Of a stretch of DNA of 64,000 nt, positions 39,639-46,589 are shown one piece after another. The stretch comes from Azoarcus sp. CIB. Its GTDB lineage: Bacteria > Pseudomonadota > Gammaproteobacteria > Burkholderiales > Rhodocyclaceae. The notes under the pieces are model-generated. The model ran no database searches. It saw only the letters and a program-made list of their open reading frames with translations, and had not been told where the DNA came from. The DNA is taken from positions 1 to 64,000 of the forward strand of contig NZ_CP011072.1 of assembly GCF_001190925.1 (NCBI RefSeq), read 5' to 3'. Made by a program: the position numbers and the translations under genes. Position 1 is the first letter of the stretch; each line of letters starts with the position of its first letter.

Positions 39639-40327
39639 AGCACCCCATCCTGCTGTGGGATCTCCCCACCCGCCTCGCGCACTGGCTGCTCGTGGCGCTG
39701 GTCGCGAGCGCGATCGTCAGCGTGAAGATCGGCGGCAATGCGATGGAATGGCATGGTCGCATCGGGTTGGCGATCTTCGGCGTCGTCGTGTTCCGCATCG
39801 TGTGGGGCGTGGTCGGCTCGACCTATGCTCGCTTTACGCAATTCCTGCCGACGATGGCTGCGATCCGCGCCTACCTGCGCGGGCACTGGCGCGGCGTCGG
39901 GCACAACCCACTGGGGGCGCTTTCGACGGTCGCACTGCTGTCGCTGATGGCCGGGCAGGCGCTCGCCGGCGCCTTTGCCAACGACGACATCGCCTTCTAC
40001 GGCCCGCTCTACCACGCGGTGTCGAGCGAACTGTCGGGCTGGATCAGCGGCCTGCACCGTCAGGCCGAATGGATCGTGTACGGCCTGGTCGGCCTGCATG
40101 TGGCTGCGGTGATGTGGCACACGCACGTGAAGAAGGACAACCTGATCCGGCCGATGATCACCGGCGTCAAGGCGGTGGACGACCCGGCGATTCCGGCCGC
40201 GCGTGGCGGCGGCCCGGTCGCGCTGGTCGTCGCGCTGGCGATCGCCGGACTTGCGGTGTGGGCGGTGTCGGGCGGTTTGTTGCCGCCGCCCGCTCCCGTG
40301 CCGGCCGTGACGACGCCTGCCTGGTAA
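39635..40327 (+). CDS. Cytochrome b561-type membrane protein
   Basis: This 230-residue inner-membrane dihaem cytochrome b has about four to five transmembrane helices (about 10-30, 40-60, 95-112, 145-165 and 200-220). Candidate haem-ligand His residues lie in RLAHWLLVAL near 16, MEWHGRIG near 40, and GLVGLHVAAVMWHTHVKKDNLIRPMITG near 155-165. The start MKHPILLWDLPTRLAHW is typical of the Ni/Fe-hydrogenase-type b subunit family, which passes electrons to or from a periplasmic cytochrome. The start overlaps the uvrA remnant stop. Confidence 0.9.
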   Translation: MKHPILLWDLPTRLAHWLLVALVASAIVSVKIGGNAMEWHGRIGLAIFGVVVFRIVWGVVGSTYARFTQFLPTMAAIRAYLRGHWRGVGHNPLGALSTVALLSLMAGQALAGAFANDDIAFYGPLYHAVSSELSGWISGLHRQAEWIVYGLVGLHVAAVMWHTHVKKDNLIRPMITGVKAVDDPAIPAARGGGPVALVVALAIAGLAVWAVSGGLLPPPAPVPAVTTPAW

Positions 40328-40592
40328 ATGCGTTACGGCCGTACGCGGTCCGCGGCGGTGATGCCGCGAGCGCGAGGCGCGGTGAAGCCGCGATTGATGC
40401 CTGTCAATGAGTGCCGGCGCGCCGCAGTCCATCCTTTTCGAACGGGTGCGAGCAGCGGGAGGCCGATGAGGTGAGCGACATGACTGGACGGGCAGCAGCG
40501 ACGATTCTTGCGGGGTTCGGTTTCGGCATGCGTGCCTGGGCGCGCCGGCGCAGGCCGCCGACCTCGCCGCCCTGTCCGCCGCGCCGGTTGCG

Positions 40593-40982
40593 GTGCAGCT
40601 TGCCGCGGGCAGCCCGGCGGTCGTGGTGCTGTGGACGCCCGGCTGCATGGCCTGCCGCAAATCCCTCGGCGAGATCGACCGTTTCGTCGCGATGGCCGCG
40701 AAGGACGGCGTCGCGGTCCGCACCATCGTTCCGGCCGGCGTGTACGACGACGCGCGCGAGATGCTGGTGCGGCGCGGCCTCACGCTGTCCGTCGTCGCGG
40801 ACGAGAACCGCCTCGATGCGACGACGCAGCGCATCCTGCTCGACAACCCCCTTGCCTACGCCGTCGACCGCGACGGCAAGATCGCCGCGACGCGCGGCGG
40901 CCTGCTGGGCGTATTCGTGCTCGAAGGGCTCGCCCACGCGGCGAAGGGTGGCGAGCCGGCCGAGCCCGCCGTCAGTCGCTGA
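40593..40982 (+). CDS. Thioredoxin-like protein, possibly with a frameshifted signal peptide
   Basis: This 129-residue protein has a thioredoxin fold with the redox motif WTPGCMACRKS near residue 18 and the cis-Pro region DNPLAYAVDRDGKIA near 85. The GTG start used here lacks a clear ribosome binding site. Upstream in the same frame the sequence reads CLGAPAQAADLAA, like the end of a signal peptide. In a different frame, an ATG at 40480 with SD GAGGTGAG gives MTGRAAATILAGFGFG, like its beginning. One base missing or two extra near 40525-40535 would join them into a periplasmic thioredoxin. The stop region overlaps the convergent LysR gene by 11 bases. Confidence 0.7.
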   Translation: MQLAAGSPAVVVLWTPGCMACRKSLGEIDRFVAMAAKDGVAVRTIVPAGVYDDAREMLVRRGLTLSVVADENRLDATTQRILLDNPLAYAVDRDGKIAATRGGLLGVFVLEGLAHAAKGGEPAEPAVSR

Positions 40983-41892
40983 GCCTTCCCCACGGCGGCA
41001 AGGGTTTCAGCAGCGCATCCAGCTCGTCCAGCAGCACCTTCACCTTGGGCAGGCGCGCCCGGCTGGGCATGTAGCACGCGTACAGGTGGCGGCCGAAGTC
41101 GATGCGCGGCGTGTACTCCGTCAGCACGCGCACCAGCCGCCCGTCGGCCAGTTCATCGCAACATAGGTAGGTCGGCAGGATCGCCAGTCCGTGCCCGGCC
41201 AGCGTCGCATCGAGGATGCTCGCCGGCTCGTTGAACTGGATGCGCCCGCGCACCGGGATGGCGATCTCCGTGCCCGCGCGGTCGAGCAGATGCCAGATGC
41301 GGTTGTCCGACAGCAGGAAGCTGAAGCACTGGTGATCGACGAGCTCGCGCGGCTGCCGCGGCGTGCCGTGCCGGGCGAGGTAGGCGGGCGCCGCGCAGAT
41401 CACCGTTTCCATCGTGAAGATGCGCTTGGCGACCACATCCTCGGGCGGCGTGCGGCAGAAGCGCAGCGCGAGGTCGATGCGGTCCTCGGCGAGGTCGACC
41501 AAGGTGTTCGTGAGGATCAGCTCGCACTCGAGCTCGGGGTAGCGGGCGGTCAGCCGCGGCAACAGGGGCGCCAGCCAGATGCGGCCGAACACCACGCTCG
41601 CGCTGATGCGCAGCAGCCCGCTCGGCACGTCGCCGAGGTTGCGTACCGCCACTTCGGTCAGCTCCACCGACTCGAGCGCGCGCAGCGCATGCTGGTAGAA
41701 CACTTCGCCCGACGGCGTCAGGAAGAGCTTGCGCGTCGAGCGGTCGAACAGGCGCACGCCGAAGCGCCGCTCGAGCTCGCCGATCTGCTTGCTGACCTGC
41801 GCGCGCGTGCAGTCGAGGCGCCGCGCGGCGGCGGCCATGCTGCCGCTCTCGACGACTTTCACGAAGGTGTCCCAGCTCGCCAGCCAGCTCAT
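40972..41892 (-). CDS. LysR-family transcriptional regulator
   Basis: This 306-residue regulator begins MSWLASWDTFVKVVESGSMAAAARRLDCTRAQVSKQIGELERRFG, a LysR helix-turn-helix, followed by the usual effector-binding domain (about 90-300) with SASVVFGRIWLAPLLPRL. It resembles the AaeR/CrgA-type branch. It is divergent from the thioesterase and MFS genes, and a perfect 17-bp dyad lies in the 110-bp gap. It probably regulates those genes; the inducer is unknown. Confidence 0.9.
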   Translation of the reverse strand: MSWLASWDTFVKVVESGSMAAAARRLDCTRAQVSKQIGELERRFGVRLFDRSTRKLFLTPSGEVFYQHALRALESVELTEVAVRNLGDVPSGLLRISASVVFGRIWLAPLLPRLTARYPELECELILTNTLVDLAEDRIDLALRFCRTPPEDVVAKRIFTMETVICAAPAYLARHGTPRQPRELVDHQCFSFLLSDNRIWHLLDRAGTEIAIPVRGRIQFNEPASILDATLAGHGLAILPTYLCCDELADGRLVRVLTEYTPRIDFGRHLYACYMPSRARLPKVKVLLDELDALLKPLPPWGRLSD

Positions 41893-41907
41893 GTGTCAAT
41901 CTCATTT

Positions 41908-41924
41908 GTCAACGTAGCGTTGAC
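41908..41924. promoter_or_regulatory. Palindrome between LysR gene and thioesterase, candidate operator
   Basis: GTCAACG-TAG-CGTTGAC is a perfect 7-bp inverted repeat 16 bases upstream of the LysR start. A further half-site GTCAA is at about 41895. Position suggests autoregulation plus control of the divergent gene. Confidence 0.5.
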
Positions 41925-42002
41925 GTAGCAGCAATGATTATCGGCTTTTTGTTTCGGCAAGAGCCGGTTAAATTTCGGATCACATACGCTAGGGTATTGA
42001 AC

Positions 42003-42800
42003 ATGCACACGAGCATCACGCTTCCGGAAGCCTTCTTCCTGCCGCTGGGCGACAACACCTACCAGCCCACCGAGGCCACGATCGGCCCGTGGTCGGTCGA
42101 TAGCCAGCACGGCGGCCCGCCGATCGCGCTGCTCGCGCAGGCGCTGCGGCGCTTTCCGTCCGAATTCGGGCTGGACATCGCGCGCATCACCTTCGAGATC
42201 CTCGGCCCGGTGCCGGTCGAACCGTGCGAACTGCGCGTGCGCGTGCTGCGTCCGGGCCGGCGCATCGAGCTGATCCAGGGCGAGATGCTCGTGCGCGGCA
42301 AGCCCGTCCTGCTCGCCCACGCCTGGCGCGTCGAGCGTAAGCCCGAGAGCGCCGCCGCCGTCGCAGACCCCTTCGCGGTGCCGCCGCTGCCCGAGGCGCA
42401 GGCGCAGGTGTTCTTCCACGGCGTCGACTATTTCCCCTACGCCGATGCGCTCGAATGGCGCTTCGCCGACGGCAGCTTCATCGAGCCCGGTCCGGCGACG
42501 GTGTGGGCGCGCCCGCGCATCCCGCTCGTCGCCGGCCAGCCGACCGACGGCATCGAGGCGCTGCTGCTGATCCTCGACTCGGCCAACGGCATCAGCGCCG
42601 AGCTCGACATCCGCCACTGGACCTTCGTGCCGGTCGATCTCACGATCAACATGCACCGCCACCCGACGGGCGAATGGTTCGGCATGTCCGCGCGCACCAT
42701 CATCGACACGGGCGGCATCGGTACCGTGACGACCGCCGTGTTCGACCTCGACGGCGCGCTCGGCCGCAGCCTGCACACGCTGTTCGTGCGCAAGAAGTAG
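42003..42800 (+). CDS. Acyl-CoA thioesterase-like (double hotdog) protein
   Basis: This 265-residue protein looks like a TesB-type or thioesterase-superfamily double hotdog enzyme. It has GPWSVDSQHGGPPIALLAQALRRF near 30 and DIARITFEILGPVPVEPCELRVRVLRPGRRIELIQGEM near 60-95. A second half contains LDSANGISAELDIRHWTFVPVDLTINMHRHPTGEWFGMSARTIID near 195-240. The substrate is not evident. It starts a likely two-gene unit with an MFS transporter 67 bases downstream, divergent from a LysR regulator. Confidence 0.8.
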   Translation: MHTSITLPEAFFLPLGDNTYQPTEATIGPWSVDSQHGGPPIALLAQALRRFPSEFGLDIARITFEILGPVPVEPCELRVRVLRPGRRIELIQGEMLVRGKPVLLAHAWRVERKPESAAAVADPFAVPPLPEAQAQVFFHGVDYFPYADALEWRFADGSFIEPGPATVWARPRIPLVAGQPTDGIEALLLILDSANGISAELDIRHWTFVPVDLTINMHRHPTGEWFGMSARTIIDTGGIGTVTTAVFDLDGALGRSLHTLFVRKK

Positions 42801-42867
42801 CCGGGACCCGCACCCCCTGTCCCCTCTGCCTCCTCCTCGACCGTAACGACAAAGAAAGAAGACCCCC

Positions 42868-44088
42868 ATGCTGCGATCCCTCAACAGCCGCGCCGCGCTG
42901 ATCGTCACCCTCTCGGCCGCCGGCATCCTCATGGTGACGATGGGCGCGCGCCAGTCGCTGGGCCTGTTCGTGTCGCCCCTGAACGCCTCGACCGGGCTGG
43001 GCATCGCGACGATCAGCTTCGCGCTCGCCGTCGGCCAGTTCATGTGGGGCGCGATCCAGCCCGTCGCCGGCGCCTTCGCCGACCGCTACGGCGCGGCGAA
43101 GGTGCTCGTCGCGGGCCTCCTCGTGCTCGCGTTCGGCAGCGCGCTCACCCCCTTCATGGGTTCGGGCTTCGGGCTGGTCGTGTCGCTGGGGCTGCTCTCG
43201 GCGATGGGCTCGGGCGCGGGCAGCTTCTCGGTGCTGATCGGCGCGGCGGCGCAGCGCCTGCCGCTCGAGGCGCGCGGCACCGCCTCCGGCGTTATCAACG
43301 CCGGCGGCTCCTTCGGCCAGTTCGTGTTCGCGCCGGTGCTGCAGAAGCTGATCCAGAGCATCGGCTGGATGGGCGCGATGTGGTCGCTCGCGCTGATGAC
43401 GCTCGCCGCGCTGCCGCTCGTGCGCGTGCTCGTCGATCCCAAGCACGCCACGCACCACCACGGCGCGCACGAGGACGCCGGGCTGTGGCGCACCGTGCGC
43501 CAGGCGATGGGCGACCGCAGCTACCTGCTGCTGCACGCCGGCTTCTTCACCTGCGGCTTCCACATCGCCTTCCTCGTCACCCACCTGCCCGGCGAAGTCG
43601 ACCTGTGCGGCCTGCCGCCGACGGTCGCGAGCTGGTCGCTGGCGATCATCGGCCTGTCGAACATCGTCGGCAGCCTGTACGCCGGCGCCTCGGTGTCGCG
43701 CTACCGCAGCAAGCACATCCTTGCGGCGATGTACGCCTCGCGCGCGCTGCTCGTCGCGATCTACCTGATGGCGCCCAAGACCGCGCTGACCTTCTACCTC
43801 TTCGCCGCCGGCCTCGGCTTCACCTGGCTCGCGACCGTACCGCCGACCGCGGCCATCGTCGGCAAGCTGTTCGGCATCCGCTACCTCGGCACGCTGTTCG
43901 GCCTCACGCTGCTGTCGCACCAGATCGGCGGCTTCCTCGGCGCGTGGCTGGGCGGCATCGCGATCACGCGTTTCGGCGACTTCTCGTGGATGTGGTACGC
44001 CGACATGGCGCTCGCCGCGATGGCCGCCGTCGTGAACCTGCCGATCCGCGAGGCGCCGGTGCTGCGTCCGGCGGCACAGCCGGCCTGA
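42868..44088 (+). CDS. MFS transporter
   Basis: This 406-residue inner-membrane transporter has about twelve predicted helices in two halves separated by a His-rich cytoplasmic loop (KHATHHHGAHEDAG near 190-205). MGARQSLGLFVSPLN near 27 and GAFADRYGAAKVLVAG near 70 (MFS motif A) are visible, and the sequence resembles OFA/YbfB-type carriers. The substrate is unknown, possibly a carboxylate given the neighbouring thioesterase. SD AAGAAAGAAG lies just upstream. A dispersed palindromic repeat follows immediately. Confidence 0.88.
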   Translation: MLRSLNSRAALIVTLSAAGILMVTMGARQSLGLFVSPLNASTGLGIATISFALAVGQFMWGAIQPVAGAFADRYGAAKVLVAGLLVLAFGSALTPFMGSGFGLVVSLGLLSAMGSGAGSFSVLIGAAAQRLPLEARGTASGVINAGGSFGQFVFAPVLQKLIQSIGWMGAMWSLALMTLAALPLVRVLVDPKHATHHHGAHEDAGLWRTVRQAMGDRSYLLLHAGFFTCGFHIAFLVTHLPGEVDLCGLPPTVASWSLAIIGLSNIVGSLYAGASVSRYRSKHILAAMYASRALLVAIYLMAPKTALTFYLFAAGLGFTWLATVPPTAAIVGKLFGIRYLGTLFGLTLLSHQIGGFLGAWLGGIAITRFGDFSWMWYADMALAAMAAVVNLPIREAPVLRPAAQPA

Positions 44089-44093
44089 ACCGT

Positions 44094-44211
44094 GAGTGCT
44101 GCACAGTCGCTCCCTCCCCTTCAAGGGGGAGGGCTGGGGTGGGGATGGGTTATGCAGCCGCGACAGAAACCCATCCCCCTCCTAAACCTCCCCCCTTGAA
44201 GGGGGAGGAAC
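44094..44211. repeat. Dispersed palindromic repeat, copy 1
   Basis: This 118-bp element begins GAGTGCTGCAC and contains a local hairpin around CTCCCCTTCAAGGGGGAG. A second arm, CCCATCCCCCTCC...CCTTGAAGGGGGAGG, pairs with the first. A near-identical copy is at 59045-59160. No coding content. It sits just after the MFS gene and could act as a transcription boundary. Confidence 0.88.
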
Positions 44212-44250
44212 AAAGCGGCCGACCGGCCTCCACATACATCCGCCGAGGAT

Positions 44251-44724
44251 TTACTCCTCGATGCGGAACTTGTCGTGACAGGCCTTGCAGGCCTTGCCCA
44301 TTTCGCCGAACTGGGTCTTGATCGCCGCCTGGTCGCCGGTCATCGCGACCTTCTGCAGCGTGTTGGCCTGCTCGACGAAGTTCTTCGCGATCTTGCCGAC
44401 TTCCTCCTGCTCCTTGAAGAGTTCCGGTTTCACGCGCGTGTCCTTCCAGCCCTTGCCCTTGTCAGTGCCGGGCAGGTACAGCGCGCCCATGCCCGAATTC
44501 GCCACCGCGGCGATGGCGTTGGCGGCCGCAGCGACCTGCTCCTTGTTGAACGGCGTCGTGCCGTCGACGGCCTGCGCCTTGATCTTGCCCATGTTCCACG
44601 CCATGAAGGTGTAGCCGGACTGGCGGAACTTGATCGCGTCCTCGGGCTTCATCTGCGCGGACGCGAGGCCGGCGAGGGACAGGGCGATGAGGCCGGCGGC
44701 TGCATGGGTGAGGACTTTCTTCAT
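44251..44724 (-). CDS. Cytochrome c'
   Basis: This 157-residue periplasmic protein has a signal peptide (MKKVLTHAAAGLIALSLAGLASA, cleavage after ASA at about 23). It is a four-helix-bundle cytochrome c' with the haem-binding CKACHDKFR near the C-terminus. MKPEDAIKFRQSGYTFMAWNMGKIKAQ at the mature start and MTGDQAAIKTQFGEMGKACKACHDKFR at the end are typical. Cytochromes c' bind NO and are linked to denitrifying or NO-exposed bacteria. A perfect CRP/FNR-family-like palindrome lies about 135 bases upstream of its start. Confidence 0.94.
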   Translation of the reverse strand: MKKVLTHAAAGLIALSLAGLASAQMKPEDAIKFRQSGYTFMAWNMGKIKAQAVDGTTPFNKEQVAAAANAIAAVANSGMGALYLPGTDKGKGWKDTRVKPELFKEQEEVGKIAKNFVEQANTLQKVAMTGDQAAIKTQFGEMGKACKACHDKFRIEE

Positions 44725-44857
44725 TGTTTGTTCTCTCTTCAGGTGGTTGGAAAAAACCGCGTAATGCCCGGCCGGGCGCATGCACGCCGGCTCGCACGAT
44801 GATCCTGCGGGAATATGAACAGCAGTCTATCGGGATTTATTCCACGGCCAAGGCGCG

Positions 44858-44873
44858 TGTGACCCAGGTCACA
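44858..44873. promoter_or_regulatory. Perfect CRP-type site TGTGA-N6-TCACA
   Basis: TGTGACCCAGGTCACA matches the CRP consensus in both half-sites; the full dyad GTGTGACC-CA-GGTCACAC has 8-bp arms. It is in the 240-bp gap between cytochrome c' and the protease gene, upstream of cytochrome c' (which reads away from it). Regulation of cytochrome c' by a CRP-family protein is inferred. Confidence 0.6.
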
Positions 44874-44964
44874 CAGGCCGGATGCGCAAGCAAGCCGGCC
44901 ACGGCCGGCGGACTGAGGGTCCGCCACCGCGGCGTGTGCGGGATGGAACGGGCTTGCGGTGCGC

Positions 44965-46455
44965 TCAGCTGCCGGTGCGGATCGGCACGAAGATGCGCGT
45001 GCCGCCGCGCTGCACGAGCAGCGCGAAGCGGTTGCCGACCTTCTCCATCAGCTGGCGGAAGGCCTGCACCGTGGTCACCGGCTGGTTGTTCACCGCCAGC
45101 ACGATATCGCCCTGCTGCAGACCCGCCTGCGCCGCCGGCCCATTTACGCGCTCGACCAGCAGGCCGCCGCGCACGCCGATCTGCGCCGCCTCCTCGCTCG
45201 TGAGCGCCCGGCCCGCCAGGCCCAGCTTGCCGCCGGCATCCTCGCCGCGCTTGCCGTCGCCCCCGCCGGCGGGCACCTCGGCCAGCGTCTCGGGGTTCAT
45301 CTCGCCCAGCGTCGCACTCACCGTGCGGCTCTTGCCCTCGCGCCATATCTCCAGCTTCACGCTCGAGCCGGGGCGCTTGTCGCCGATGATGCGCGGCAGA
45401 TCGCCCGACTCGCCGACGGTCGTGCCGTCGACGCTCAGCACCACGTCGCCCGGTTTCAGGCCCGCCTTGTCGCCGGCGCTGTCGGGCTCCACGCTCGCGA
45501 TCAGCGCGCCGCGCGGCTCGGAGAGGCCGAAGGACTGCGCCAGCTCCTTGTCCAGCCCCTGGATCGTCACGCCCAGCTTGCCGCGCTGCACGCGGCCATA
45601 CTTGACGATCTGGTCCTTGACCTTCAGCGCGACGTCGATCGGGATCGCGAACGAGATGCCCATGAAACCGCCCGAGCGCGAGTAGATCTGCGAGTTGATG
45701 CCGATCACCTCGCCGGCGAGGTTGAACAGCGGCCCGCCCGAGTTGCCGGGGTTGATCGCGACGTCGGTCTGGATGAAGGGCACGTAGTTCTCGTCCGGCA
45801 GGCGGCGCGCCTTGGCCGAGATGATGCCGGCCGTCACCGTGTTGTCGAAGCCGAAGGGCGATCCCACGGCGACGACCCATTCGCCGACGCGGGAGCGTTC
45901 CGCATCGCCGGTGCGTACGGTCGGCAGCCCGGTGGCGTCGATCTTCAGCAGCGCGATGTCGGTGCGCTTGTCGGTGCCGACCACCTTGGCCTTGAACTCG
46001 CGCTTGTCGATCAGTTTGATGGTGACTTCCGACTCGCCCTCGCCGACGACGTGCGCATTGGTGAGCACGTAGCCGTCGCTGCTGACGATGAAGCCCGAGC
46101 CCACGCCGCGTTGCGCGCGCGGCCCGCGGTTGCCATGCCCCGGCTGGCCGGGCATGCCCGGCGCCGGCACGCCGAAGCGGCGCAGGAAGTCGTAGAACGG
46201 GTCGTCGGGCGACAGGCCCTGGGCGTCCTCGCCCATCGGGCGCGTCTTTTCCTTCTGCGTCACCGCGATGTTCACGACGGCGGGGCCGACCTGCTCGACC
46301 AGATCGCCGAAATCGGGCAGGCCGAAGCGGTTGAGCTGGGCCGCCTGTGCCGCCGGTACCGGGCTCGCCGCGAGCGCCGCGGGAACCACGAGGCCATCGA
46401 TGAAGGCGGAGCCGAGGCCCATCGCCAGGGCGGTGACAAGAATCGTCTTGCGCAT
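44965..46455 (-). CDS. Periplasmic Do/DegP-type serine endoprotease
   Basis: This 496-residue HtrA protease and chaperone begins with a signal peptide (MRKTILVTALAMGLGSAFIDG, cleavage near residue 30). The catalytic triad is visible: His in VLTNAHVVGEGESEV, Asp in GTDKRTDIALLKID and Ser in NPGNSGGPLFNLAGEVIGINS. Two PDZ domains follow (about 290-375 and 400-490), ending in TRIFVPIRTGS. It degrades misfolded envelope proteins. An alternative start three codons upstream (MHN) is possible. The adjacent genes do not show the usual mucABD context. Confidence 0.93.
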   Translation of the reverse strand: MRKTILVTALAMGLGSAFIDGLVVPAALAASPVPAAQAAQLNRFGLPDFGDLVEQVGPAVVNIAVTQKEKTRPMGEDAQGLSPDDPFYDFLRRFGVPAPGMPGQPGHGNRGPRAQRGVGSGFIVSSDGYVLTNAHVVGEGESEVTIKLIDKREFKAKVVGTDKRTDIALLKIDATGLPTVRTGDAERSRVGEWVVAVGSPFGFDNTVTAGIISAKARRLPDENYVPFIQTDVAINPGNSGGPLFNLAGEVIGINSQIYSRSGGFMGISFAIPIDVALKVKDQIVKYGRVQRGKLGVTIQGLDKELAQSFGLSEPRGALIASVEPDSAGDKAGLKPGDVVLSVDGTTVGESGDLPRIIGDKRPGSSVKLEIWREGKSRTVSATLGEMNPETLAEVPAGGGDGKRGEDAGGKLGLAGRALTSEEAAQIGVRGGLLVERVNGPAAQAGLQQGDIVLAVNNQPVTTVQAFRQLMEKVGNRFALLVQRGGTRIFVPIRTGS

Positions 46456-46589
46456 GTTGTGCATTTCCCCTGAGTTGTCGTCAATCCGTCGCGTAGACGC
46501 CGGGCGGCGGCCCGTGTTCCCGGCCGCGTCATGCATCACAGATTGGGGGCGAAGCGCGCCGGACACAAGTCCGGCGCATGCGCGAGGTC

